Counted from the first letter of the stretch, positions 37,454 to 45,748 are shown. The stretch is DNA of 55,885 bases from Deltaproteobacteria bacterium (GCA_015228875.1 JADGCS010000001.1:1-55885), one strand, 5' to 3'. The notes: generated by a model from the letters alone, not told the origin. Program-made: numbers and translations.

Positions 37454-38510
37454 TCAGACACTCAAACAACAGGGGTACCGGATGCCTGCAGAATGGGAAA
37501 GGCAGCAGGCTATTATTCTTTGCTGGCCCCACAACCTTGGAACGTGGCCCTTTCAATTGGACAGGGTTGAGAAAACGTGCGTCTCTCTGATACTTGAAAT
37601 TGCTGAATCGCAGGAAGTCTGGCTGACGGTCAATGATGACCATGAACTGCAGGGCGTTCTCGATGCCATCAAGGGCACCCGTATCAACCGGCAAAACCTT
37701 AAAATACTCAAGATCCCGACACATGACATCTGGGTGCGTGATTTTGGCCCGATTTTTGTGGTGAGAGAGAGGCTCTCAACACGAGAGAGGCTCATCACGC
37801 ACTGGCGGTTTAACGGCTGGGGAGACAAATACGAAGAGGAATTTCTTGGCGATACGCATTTCCCGGAGGTATTGGCAGGGGCGCAACGGGAAAAAATACG
37901 CGACCTCGATTTTATCCTTGAGGGTGGTTCCATCGATGTCAACGGCAAAGGGTTGCTCATCACATCCACCAACTGTCTTTTAAATAACAACAGAAATTCT
38001 CAACTGACAAAACACGATATCGAAAAGACCCTTCGCGAAAATCTGGGGGCAGAAAAGATCATCTGGGTGGATGGGGAGATCACGGGCGACGACACAGATG
38101 GCCACATCGACGATGCGGTCAGGTTTGTGAGCGAGGACAAGTTGGTCTGTATCTCCGAAGACAACAGTCAGGATACCAATTACAACGCCATCAAGCACCT
38201 CAACGAGCAGCTTGAACTCATCACCGATATTGAGGGCAGGCCCCTCAATCTGGTCAGGCTCCCGATGCCGGATCCCGTGTATTGCAGCGGAAAAAGGCTC
38301 CCTGCGAGCTATGCCAATTTTCTCATCACCAACGACAAGGTCCTTGTGCCAAACTATCGTTGCAAGAAAGATGCCGTTGCCATCGACATTGTGCAGGAGC
38401 TGTTTAAGAATAGAAAGGTAGTTGGCATTGACTGCACAGACCTTGTGTACGGCTTTGGTGCCATTCACTGCATCTCACAGCAGGTGCCCGCGTCAACGAC
38501 ACATTCTTAA
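37443..38510 (+). CDS. aguA: agmatine deiminase
   Basis: Converts agmatine to N-carbamoylputrescine and ammonia; peptidyl-arginine deiminase family. 355 residues. Motifs WPHN near 28, HDIWVRDFGP near 95, LEGGSIDVNG, DGHIDDAVRF, and the nucleophile C343 in GAIHCISQQVP. AAAAAGG just upstream supports the ATG at 37443. With aguB it forms a two-gene putrescine pathway. The last five residues (STTHS) come from sequence that also belongs to the downstream nuclease frame, suggesting the gene end was remade by a deletion. Confidence 0.95.
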   Translation: MTTDQTLKQQGYRMPAEWERQQAIILCWPHNLGTWPFQLDRVEKTCVSLILEIAESQEVWLTVNDDHELQGVLDAIKGTRINRQNLKILKIPTHDIWVRDFGPIFVVRERLSTRERLITHWRFNGWGDKYEEEFLGDTHFPEVLAGAQREKIRDLDFILEGGSIDVNGKGLLITSTNCLLNNNRNSQLTKHDIEKTLRENLGAEKIIWVDGEITGDDTDGHIDDAVRFVSEDKLVCISEDNSQDTNYNAIKHLNEQLELITDIEGRPLNLVRLPMPDPVYCSGKRLPASYANFLITNDKVLVPNYRCKKDAVAIDIVQELFKNRKVVGIDCTDLVYGFGAIHCISQQVPASTTHS

Positions 38511-39034
38511 GCTGGGCGCATCATGTCGAACTGCTCTCGCTCAAGGACCCGACTGAGCGCGATTTTTATCTTACCAAGGCCAGCAAAGAAGGCTGGTCGC
38601 GCACTCAGCTTCGCAGGGCGGTGAAAAAAAAATTGTATCGGATTGGTAAAGAGGCCGATCGCACTGGCAGCAAACGCGACCCTAGTCCGCTTCATGTTTA
38701 CAAGGCCGTTGTCGAGTCCGTCGTTGACGGCGACACACTGCTCGTTCGTATTGACCTTGGTTTTAATGTTTGGGTTGCCCAGCGCATTCGCTTTCGCGGG
38801 ATCAATTGCGCCGAGATGTCAGACGGCGGCGAGGCGGCAAAGACCTATGTTGCAGAGCAACTCAAGGACATCCCCTTTATTGTCATCAAGACCTACAAGA
38901 CCGACATGTACGGGCGTTATGTTGCTGATGTGTTTTACAGCCCGACTTTAAAGGATAAAGAAGCGGTGGCGGAGGATGGAATTTTTTTGAATCAGGAGAT
39001 TTTAAAGGCGGGGTTGGCAAAGATGATGCTTTGA
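38487..39034 (+). pseudogene. 5'-truncated DUF1016/SNase-domain protein
   Basis: An open frame enters from inside aguA with no start codon and reads ARVNDTFLSWAHHVELL and then DPTERDFYLTKASKEGWSRT, like the end of a DUF1016 N-terminal domain, followed by a staphylococcal-nuclease-like domain (VVDGDTLLVRIDLGF, RIRFRGINCAEM, DMYGRYVADVF). DUF1016 domains are normally preceded by about 100 more residues, which are missing. A GTG at 38621 could still start a 137-residue SNase-only protein. The 5' end was probably lost when it became joined to aguA. Confidence 0.7.
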
Positions 39035-39106
39035 TCATAATTGATATCTCTGATGAAGTTTGAGATAAGCATGTTATGGTAAAGCATGTGTGCGCACCAT
39101 ATTTTT

Positions 39107-40008
39107 ATGGGTAAATTTATAAACAAATTTCGGCAGTATTTAAAAAAAAGAAGATATAAAATCGTCTTGCAAGATCGTGAAGATCTTTCCGATTACGAAA
39201 AAAACTTCTTTATTCCAGAAATCAAGTCACGCCTTGAATCCCTTAGATGTTACTTTCAAAGCATTGTAGACTTGTGTGAGCGTCATAAAACAGATCCCCT
39301 GTTTGTGCGGCCCAACTGAAAACGATTATCAACCCCAATAACTTAATTGCACGAGACGAAAACGAGTCAGAGATTGCAAAAAAATTTTTTACTCAGGTAC
39401 AAAGATCGGCCAAGGATCAACATGTCGATGAAATTGACGTAATCAATAAAAAATATACCATAATTGATAACCTTAAAACTTTTGTTGCCTTTTTAAATGA
39501 GGTGAATCTTCTTTGTTCGTCGTTGGTGGAAGTAAATAACAAGCTTTTTCTGTTTAACTTGCAAATTTTTCCACATGCTGTAAATCTCAGAACTGATGAA
39601 GTTGTATTAACGGAACCACTTGAGTTTAATTTAACAATAAAACCTTTTGAAGTTACTCTGAGCAATATCATCTCAGTGGCTAAAGCAACGGCTGACACCA
39701 TTCATGTCTGGCATCAGCAATTCATGGAAGGTAAAACAAGATTTTTAGAACATTACGGACATCACGTTTCTTTGCGAAATAATAGATTGGTTTTATTAAT
39801 TCAGGTTGTAGCCCTGATTTTTGGTGTTGCGCTTTCGGCTTTTTTTCTGACAGCAAACGATCCTTTTGATCTTGCGAAAAATAATCTGTTGCTCAAAGAA
39901 AAAAACAATAGGCTGGAAGCCGCACACAATCAATGTGTGGATACTAAAAGCAAGTTCATGTCTGAACTCAGTCTTTGTCAGTCACAAATAAAAGGTCTTA
40001 AAAAATGA
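39107..40008 (+). pseudogene. frameshifted gene for an unknown one-helix membrane protein
   Basis: Unrecognised. The first part (ATG 39107, stop 39319) ends in RPN; the second part is open from 39288 to 40008 in the frame one base back but has no early start. Joined near 39305-39315 they give about 300 residues. The second part has a hydrophobic helix (VVALIFGVALSAFFLTA) followed by a Lys/Asn/Glu/Leu-rich coiled-coil-like C-terminus. Base composition is AT-rich, unlike the aguBA genes. A sequencing error or a programmed shift cannot be excluded. An alternative start at 39086 exists. Confidence 0.6.
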
Positions 40009-40193
40009 AACTCCTCCCCAACGAAATCCGCGACGTCATCAAATACCTCGAAGCAGGCAAGTCCTTGCCGGATCAGTACCGTTTTTTGCTCTTTGATGAT
40101 AAACGCGAGGTTGAGCTTGTGTGGAACGGCAAGACGGGTGAGGTCTGTAATGTGGTCCTGCCGTTTCAGACCATTAAACCAAAAATATTCTAA
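40005..40193 (+). pseudogene. 5' fragment resembling a DNA methyltransferase N-terminus
   Basis: 62 residues beginning MKLLPNEIRDVIKYLEAGK and containing FDDKREVELVWNGKTGEV. From memory of the family this matches the N-terminal lead of site-specific DNA methyltransferases of type III-like systems, where a long catalytic domain should follow; here a stop comes after TIKPKIF. No catalytic motif is present. Start overlaps the previous stop (ATGA). A genuine small protein is a possible alternative. Confidence 0.5.
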
Positions 40194-40205
40194 CAAGGGG
40201 TCTAC

Positions 40206-41105
40206 ATGACTGTACCAGACTATCAAACATTAATGTTACCTGTTTTGGAAATATTATCAGATCAAAAAATATATCATCACACTGATTTGGTCGATAGAAT
40301 CTGTGATGTTTTTAAATTAACAGATAAAGAAAGAAGAGAATTGTTACCAAGTGGAAACCAGACATATATTCTGAATCGTGTTGGTTGGGCCAGGAGCTAT
40401 CTCAAACAAGCTGGTTTATTACATCAACCAGAGAGAGGTAAAATTCAGATCACACCAAGGGGCATAGAGCTTTTAAAAAACAAACCAACCCGAATTGATA
40501 ATAAATTTTTAATGAAGTTTGATGAATTTCAAGAATTTCGTAATCGTTCACACAAAAACAGAGACAACACACCAACCCTTGACGATACCAAAACCCCACA
40601 AGAGCATTTAGAAAATGCCTATCAAGTTCTTAACAGTGAATTATCACAAGATATTCTAAATCGAATAAAGGATTTGCGCCCTCAGTTTTTTGAAAAACTT
40701 GTCGTAGATCTCATGATCGCCATGGGATATGGGGGTGCTGAATCTGATTCTGGCCAGGTTACAGCACTAACTGGAGATGAAGGGATTGATGGCATTATCA
40801 AAGAAGATAAACTGGGACTTGATGTTATTTATTTGCAGGCAAAACGCTGGGAAAATCCCGTAAGTCGTCCTGAAATTCAAAAATTTGTTGGGGCCCTTAC
40901 AGGAAAGCGGGCTAAAAAAGGTGTTTTTATTACGACCTCACGTTTTACAAGTGAAGCAATTGAATACGCCAAAAATCTCGACTGTAAAGTAATTCTTATC
41001 GATGGTGATAGATTGGCTGATTTGATGATTCGTTTTAATGTCGGGGTGCAAACTGATAAGGTTTGTGAGATAAAAAAAACAGACGAAGATTATTTTGAAG
41101 AATGA
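40206..41105 (+). CDS. mrr: Mrr-type restriction endonuclease (type IV)
   Basis: 299 residues, the family length. N-terminal winged-helix part (Mrr_N, about 5-95) with SYLKQAGLL; C-terminal PD-(D/E)xK nuclease part with FFEKLVVDLMIAMGYGG, D195 in GDEGIDGII and QAK (211-213) in YLQAKRW. Family members cut methylated foreign DNA. AAGGGG lies about ten bases before the ATG. Intact, although its neighbours are broken. The 3' end overlaps the next small frame (ATGA). Confidence 0.9.
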   Translation: MTVPDYQTLMLPVLEILSDQKIYHHTDLVDRICDVFKLTDKERRELLPSGNQTYILNRVGWARSYLKQAGLLHQPERGKIQITPRGIELLKNKPTRIDNKFLMKFDEFQEFRNRSHKNRDNTPTLDDTKTPQEHLENAYQVLNSELSQDILNRIKDLRPQFFEKLVVDLMIAMGYGGAESDSGQVTALTGDEGIDGIIKEDKLGLDVIYLQAKRWENPVSRPEIQKFVGALTGKRAKKGVFITTSRFTSEAIEYAKNLDCKVILIDGDRLADLMIRFNVGVQTDKVCEIKKTDEDYFEE

Positions 41106-41230
41106 ATATGACAGAAACGAAGTGGCAAACTAGAAAATTACATATTGATTCCAAGTGGTATAAAATCGCCGTCAAGGTCGTGGATATTTTTGGTAATGAC
41201 ACGATGAAGGTGGTGGAGGTGGGGGTATGA
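41102..41230 (+). pseudogene. 3' fragment resembling a type III restriction or methylase subunit
   Basis: 42 residues. The end, KVVDIFGNDTMKVVEV, looks like the C-terminus of large type III restriction-modification subunits as I recall them; the rest of the gene is absent. It begins with an ATG overlapping the mrr stop. Called a fragment by inference; a true small ORF is possible. Confidence 0.45.
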
Positions 41231-41261
41231 AGTGCAATTCTTTGAAATGAAACGGTATTTT

Positions 41262-41285
41262 AATTGGGGCGAATTCGCCCCAATT
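41262..41285. promoter_or_regulatory. 24-bp perfect palindrome before the KilA-N gene
   Basis: AATTGGGGCGAA followed by its exact reverse complement TTCGCCCCAATT. It lies 20 bases upstream of the ATG at 41305, where a DNA-binding protein could act as autoregulator; in RNA it would hide the ribosome binding site. No T tract follows, so a terminator is unlikely. Confidence 0.6.
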
Positions 41286-41304
41286 GGAAGTATGGAAAAA
41301 TAAT

Positions 41305-42204
41305 ATGTTTTTTAAAAAGAAAAGAAATTTGAAAATTCAAAATCAAACTGTTGCCATTCAAGATGTAGGTGGACAGGATTATTTGAGCCTAACGGACATG
41401 ATAAAGTCTAAAGACGGCGATTTTTTTGTCAAAGACTGGTTACGCAACAGAAACACTCTTGAATTTTTGGGAATTTGGGAACAAATCAATAACCCCCATT
41501 TTAATTGGAGTGAGTTCACACGAGTGAAGGAACAATCTGGCCTTAACGGATTTAAAATCAGTGTCAAAGAATGGATTGAGAAAACAAGCGCAAAAGGGCT
41601 AACAGCTCAAACAGGCCGTTATGGCGGCACTTATGCACATAGGGATATTGCCTTCGAGTTTGGCACATGGATTAGTCCTGCCTTTAAACTATATCTCATC
41701 AAAGAATACCAGCGTCTTAAAGAAATTGAAAGTAATCAGTACAACCTTGAATGGAATATCAAGCGCATCGTCAGTAAAGCCAATTACCACATTCATACCG
41801 ATGCCGTAAAAAATCACCTCATCACCGTCTCAAAAAAATGGAGCACAGATTACGAATATGCCGAAGAAGCAGATATATTAAATCTGTCTATTTTTGGCTG
41901 TACGGCCAAACAGTGGAGGGAAGCCAATCCTGAACGAGCAAAACAGGGCGAAAATATTCGTGACGTGGCCAGTATAAATGAATTGATTGTACTCTCAAAC
42001 ATGGAGAGCAAAAATGCCGAAATGATCCGCTCTGGCATAGACAAAAAATCTCGCTTCGAAAAATTGCAGGCTGTAGCCAAACATGAACTCGGCATTCTAA
42101 ACAGCAAGGATATGATGAAGGCCTTAAAAAAAACATCGACAGACGTCTACTTGGTCGAGACAGGTCAGGTACAAGACAAAAAAAACAAGAAAAGTAGTTT
42201 TTAA
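41305..42204 (+). CDS. KilA-N domain protein
   Basis: 299 residues. The KilA-N DNA-binding domain covers about residues 15-140: YLSLTDMIKSKDG, WLRNRNTLEFLGIWEQINNP, GRYGGTYAHRDIAFEFGTWI, and FKLYLIKEYQRLK. The C-terminal half is helical and unassigned. KilA-N proteins are common in phages and in restriction or defence islands; function is often unknown. ATG 41305 is preferred; a TTG at 41284 would start inside the palindrome. AT-rich like the rest of the island. Confidence 0.85.
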   Translation: MFFKKKRNLKIQNQTVAIQDVGGQDYLSLTDMIKSKDGDFFVKDWLRNRNTLEFLGIWEQINNPHFNWSEFTRVKEQSGLNGFKISVKEWIEKTSAKGLTAQTGRYGGTYAHRDIAFEFGTWISPAFKLYLIKEYQRLKEIESNQYNLEWNIKRIVSKANYHIHTDAVKNHLITVSKKWSTDYEYAEEADILNLSIFGCTAKQWREANPERAKQGENIRDVASINELIVLSNMESKNAEMIRSGIDKKSRFEKLQAVAKHELGILNSKDMMKALKKTSTDVYLVETGQVQDKKNKKSSF

Positions 42205-42303
42205 TTAGATGAGTTTTAGATGAGTCAAATTAATATTATTAATGATTTTAGGTGGTTGTGATTTTTGAATTAAATGAGTTCAAGAGATTTTTAGATTAAA
42301 TTT

Positions 42304-42552
42304 ATGGCGCTACACCCCCAATTTTCAACGTCCCCCTATGAAATTCTTGATCCCGACTTTCGCTGGTTTCCTGCCGACGAGGCCCTGCGCGAAAAAGACT
42401 ACGGCAAGCTCTTGCCGCCTCTTGTGGCCAAGCTTTGCAAAGAGGTTAAAAAGTGGCGTGACTCAGGATACGCCGGCGCCAGCGAGACAAGTGTATCGCT
42501 TCTTAACTGGTGGTTTACATTTTGCGATTTGGTAAAGGCATTTAAACAGTGA
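42304..42552 (+). pseudogene. 5' fragment of a type III restriction enzyme (Res) gene
   Basis: 82 residues. SPYEILDPDFRWFPADEALRE and LLPPLVAKLCKEVKKWRDSG, then SLLNWWF, match from memory the N-terminal lead of type III restriction helicase-nucleases, which continue for about 800 more residues with a DEAD-type helicase. Here the frame stops soon after NWWF. No helicase motif is left. The gene is broken. Confidence 0.6.
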
Positions 42553-42570
42553 TCAGTATTATTCCATTTC

Positions 42571-42613
42571 CCCACCACACTCATAAATCTTGGGGGCAAT
42601 CGTTGTGGTGGTG
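42571..42613 (+). other. inverted repeat after the Res fragment
   Basis: CCACCACA (42572-42579) and TGTGGTGG (42604-42611) pair around a 24-base loop. It lies between the Res fragment and the YchF-like gene. Possibly a transcript end; no T tract. Confidence 0.3.
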
Positions 42614-42660
42614 GCAAAATTGGTAAATGGTACGAGACATTAATCTCAATTGAGGCGAAT

Positions 42661-43698
42661 ATGAAAATTGCCATCATTGGCCTTGAACAGGCCGGAAAAA
42701 AAACACTGTTTTCACTTTTAACTGGACAGGAGGTGAGCGAGCACAGGCGGCCCGGTGAGGTTATCGAGGGCAGGGCTTTAGTTAAGGACTCGCGAGTGGA
42801 TCTGCTCTCAAAAATGTATCACCCCGAAAAGACCATCTATGCCGCAACAGATGTTATCCTGTGTCCGGATATCACAAAGGGGCAGGGGGATTACAGCTGG
42901 CTTAACGAGACCAAAAACTCCGATTTAATTTGTGTGGTGGTGCGCGATTTTCAATCGGCGGAGGTCTATCACCCTGATGGGAGCGTCAATGCGCTCAGAG
43001 ACGTCGACAACACCCTTGTGGAGTTTATCCTGGCAGACCTTGATCTTGTCGAAAAGCGGATCGAGCGGATCGAGAAGGACAAGATCAAAAAAAAGGCGGA
43101 CAGAAAGAGCCTGTTAGAGATCGAGGTCGTCAAAAAATGCAGGGAGGTCCTTGAGGCAAACAAGCCGCTTGTTTCGTTGAATCTCAATGCAGAAGAGATG
43201 GAGGCCGTTGAGCACTTAAGCTTTGTGACGTTAAAGCCTATTCTCTGGTGCCATAATGTGGACGAAGACAAGGTGGCTGCTGCTTCAGAAAATGAGGATT
43301 GTTTTAAAATGTCCGCAAAGATCGAAAAAGAAATCCTGGCGATGGACACACCCGAAGAAAGGCAAGAATACCTTGATGCCCTTGGTATTAATGACCTCGG
43401 TGTCAACCGCCTCAACAGGGCGGCCTATGACCGTCTGGGGCTCATGTCCTTTTATACGGTGGGCGAGGACGAGGTGCGGGCGTGGACGATAAAAAAAGGG
43501 ACACTTGCTCCGGTTGCCGGTGGCAAGATTCATACAGATATTGGCAGGGGCTTTGTGAGGGTCGAGGTCATGAAGTACGATGATCTTATGGCCGTGGGTA
43601 ACGAGCAAAAACTAAAGGCAGCAGGCAAAGTGTCGGTTAAGGGAAAGGATTACATTATCGAGGACGGGGACATCTGTCATTTTTTGTTTAATGTTTAG
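42661..43698 (+). CDS. YchF/DUF933-family P-loop protein, atypical
   Basis: 345 residues. The C-terminal domain with EVRAWTIKKGTLAPVAGGKI, RGFVRVEVMKYDDL and DYIIEDGDICHFLFNV is that of the ribosome-binding ATPase/GTPase YchF. The nucleotide domain is degenerate: the Walker A reads GLEQAGKKT (Lys where Ser or Thr should follow GK), and the DIAGLVKGA switch region is replaced by CPDITKGQG. A coiled coil follows at about 125-160. Nucleotide binding may be weakened. GAGG upstream supports the ATG. The TAG stop is also the start of a B repeat. Confidence 0.85.
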   Translation: MKIAIIGLEQAGKKTLFSLLTGQEVSEHRRPGEVIEGRALVKDSRVDLLSKMYHPEKTIYAATDVILCPDITKGQGDYSWLNETKNSDLICVVVRDFQSAEVYHPDGSVNALRDVDNTLVEFILADLDLVEKRIERIEKDKIKKKADRKSLLEIEVVKKCREVLEANKPLVSLNLNAEEMEAVEHLSFVTLKPILWCHNVDEDKVAAASENEDCFKMSAKIEKEILAMDTPEERQEYLDALGINDLGVNRLNRAAYDRLGLMSFYTVGEDEVRAWTIKKGTLAPVAGGKIHTDIGRGFVRVEVMKYDDLMAVGNEQKLKAAGKVSVKGKDYIIEDGDICHFLFNV

Positions 43699-43835
43699 AA
43701 CCTTGGAAGGTTTTTTCTACGCGTTTCGGCATCAATTTTTGCATGGTGTCCGCCCGCGTAGTATCTGGCGCATAGCGCCAAACATGAAACCCTTCATGTT
43801 TGATCGCAATGCACTCCGCTTTATGCGGGTTATGA
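43696..43835 (+). repeat. family B repeat containing a family C insert
   Basis: Consensus B from the stop codon of the YchF-like gene (TAGAACCTTGGAAGGTT, TTTT, CTACGCG/CGCGTAG) but split after CGCGTAGTA by a C element, then CCGCTTTATGCGG and GGTTATG. Confidence 0.9.
43764..43816 (+). repeat. family C element, copy 2, inside B
   Basis: TGGCGCATAGCGCCA hairpin, then CAAACATGAA/TTCATGTTTG around ACCC, then GATCGCAATGCAC. The same layout as 22079-22131 with two compensatory base-pair changes. Confidence 0.85.
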
Positions 43836-43842
43836 GGCGCAC

Positions 43843-43865
43843 AGAAAAAACCTTCCAAGGTTCTA
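43843..43865 (-). repeat. family B 5' fragment, reverse orientation
   Basis: AGAAAAAACCTTCCAAGG followed by TTCTA is the exact reverse complement of the first 23 bases of B. Its TAG, read on the minus strand, is the stop codon of the permease gene. Confidence 0.85.
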
Positions 43866-45689
43866 CAGTTTAAACTGCTCAATCTTGAAATTTACCGTTG
43901 GGAAGAGCTTTGGCATTTTCATAAAGTTCATCACCATGATGCCGGTTGAGAGGCGTTCGAACCACGAAGAGAGCGGCCAGCCAAAGTGGACCGTGATGTT
44001 CTTGTGAGGCAGTTCGTAAACAAGAAGGTGAAGGATCGCCTGAATATTGGCAAAGATGTTGGCCCGCTTAAAGGGGATGCGAAAGTGGTGTTCCTTTTGC
44101 CTTGGAGGGATTTTTTGCCTGGGTGAAAAAAAGGTGATGAAGATGGCAATATCGTAAAGTTTTTGCAGAGGTGTGTCGCGGTATCGTTTAAAGTGAATGT
44201 GAATATTATCACCCTCTTGTTCTGCAATATAGAGAACAATATCCATCGGGGTTTCGCCTTTTGCAATCTGCTTGAGTTCGGGTCTTCTCTTGCGGGTCCC
44301 GTAATAGCCGATGATCAGGCAGATGATGGTACAGACAAACCACATGAGCGATCCAAAGGGTTTGTGGATGACAAGATACAGAAAACAGCACGAAATAAAA
44401 ATAAGCAAAATAAAAGTTCCCACCCTGTTGATGTGGTACTCAGCACCGGCCTCTTTGATCCCCTTTTGGTAGTTATAGATCACAAGACAGAGCATGTTGA
44501 TGACAAAGCTTGCAACAAGTCCGACGGCGTACATTGCGGCGAGAGCCATCTGCTGTCCCTGTGTGATGATGATGATCAGTGAAAAAAAAGTGGCCGTGAC
44601 AATATGAATACGGTAGAGTGAATCCCGTTTGTTTGTGGCGATGAGCCATTCGAAACCATAGCGGTTGGCAACGCGTTCGATGAGCTCGCTGGATGCCACA
44701 CAGCTTGTGTTGACGGCCATGACAAGACAAAGGCTGGCAACAGCGGATATGAGGATTCCAAACCATTGCCCGTTCATCAGAACACTAAAGTGGGTGAAGA
44801 GGTCTGTCTCGTGGGCCGCAAAATCAATGTTGGGATTTGAAAGGACGATCACAGAAATGAGTGGAGTGAAGATGCCGACCGTCAGGGCAAGAAAGGTGTA
44901 GGCCCTTTTGATGTTGTGCCAGGACTCCGAGAGCCTTGCAACCTGCAATACGGATTCAATGCCCGAATAAGCCAGGATACAGTTTGAGACCGAGGCAATC
45001 AGGTATGCCCCTCCCCCCGAGAGACCGTTTTGTGTCAGACCAGCTTTAACGGATGAAAAACTCTGATTGATGACCGCCAAGTTCTCTGGTTCAAAATTGA
45101 TGACTCCGGAGAGAAGGAGATTGAGCAGGATCACGGCAGTAAAGAGAAAGATTGTAAACGTGACCCTTGCGTTTTCTTTTATACCCAGGATGTTGAGACC
45201 CGCCACAATCCAGACAATGATGACCTCGATGGCGAGCTTGGTGACATTGCCAAGATTGAGAAAGAAGCTGACATTTTCGACGGCCGACACAGAGGATATC
45301 GAGGCTGTCAAAACGTAGGTGATCAGTATCGAGGCAACGGCTACAAAAGAGATGAGAGGCCCAAGAACGAGATAAGAGAATGAATAAACCCCGCCGCCCT
45401 TCATATTGTGACGGTCGAGTATCTCTGCAATGCTGGTCATGCGGGTTGACAAGAACCTGACCACCAGCGAGGTCAGCGGCAGAAAGATGATCGTGGCGAC
45501 ACCCAGGTAGCGATAGGCCTCGCCGGGTGCATAGAACAGGCTCGTGAGTTCGTCCATGAGGGTAATAACACCAATCGCAAGCCACGACAACCAGAGATGA
45601 CCCGACTTAAAATACGACAACAGATTCTTTCGTGTGAAAAAATAAACGGCAAGAGAGACAAGAACAATGTTAAGAATAATAAAGGGCAT
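43863..45689 (-). CDS. APC-family amino acid permease
   Basis: 608 residues. About twelve hydrophobic segments lie within residues 1-460, with the pattern of amino acid/polyamine/organocation transporters (DELTSLFYAPGEAYRYLG, GGGVYSFSYLVLGPLISF near 98-115, SGIESVLQVARLSE near 243). The substrate cannot be read from sequence. Residues about 470-608 form a soluble C-terminal domain (KGETPMDIVLYIAEQEGD and on) that is not part of the basic permease. Start ATG 45689 lacks a clear ribosome binding site. It ends convergent to the YchF-like gene; its stop codon belongs to an inverted B fragment. Confidence 0.85.
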   Translation of the reverse strand: MPFIILNIVLVSLAVYFFTRKNLLSYFKSGHLWLSWLAIGVITLMDELTSLFYAPGEAYRYLGVATIIFLPLTSLVVRFLSTRMTSIAEILDRHNMKGGGVYSFSYLVLGPLISFVAVASILITYVLTASISSVSAVENVSFFLNLGNVTKLAIEVIIVWIVAGLNILGIKENARVTFTIFLFTAVILLNLLLSGVINFEPENLAVINQSFSSVKAGLTQNGLSGGGAYLIASVSNCILAYSGIESVLQVARLSESWHNIKRAYTFLALTVGIFTPLISVIVLSNPNIDFAAHETDLFTHFSVLMNGQWFGILISAVASLCLVMAVNTSCVASSELIERVANRYGFEWLIATNKRDSLYRIHIVTATFFSLIIIITQGQQMALAAMYAVGLVASFVINMLCLVIYNYQKGIKEAGAEYHINRVGTFILLIFISCCFLYLVIHKPFGSLMWFVCTIICLIIGYYGTRKRRPELKQIAKGETPMDIVLYIAEQEGDNIHIHFKRYRDTPLQKLYDIAIFITFFSPRQKIPPRQKEHHFRIPFKRANIFANIQAILHLLVYELPHKNITVHFGWPLSSWFERLSTGIMVMNFMKMPKLFPTVNFKIEQFKL

Positions 45690-45748
45690 GTGGATATCAG
45701 AATAATTTGGCCCGCAAATTAAGGTATTGGGGGTGAAATGTCAAAAGG

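Noticed and set aside
39107-40008. Programmed -1 frameshifting in the unknown membrane protein gene
   Set aside because: No typical slippery heptamer such as A AAA AAG lies in the overlap, so a plain mutation or sequencing error is more likely.
42604-42655. A tRNA-like stretch (TGGCAAAATTGGTAAATGG)
   Set aside because: Resembles a D arm but no acceptor, anticodon or T stems can be drawn.
43688-43882. Short frames encoding peptides like AENTTRADTMQKLMPKRVE at several places
   Set aside because: They are translations of family B repeats, not genes. The only one in frame with a gene is upstream of lysA and was treated as a finding.
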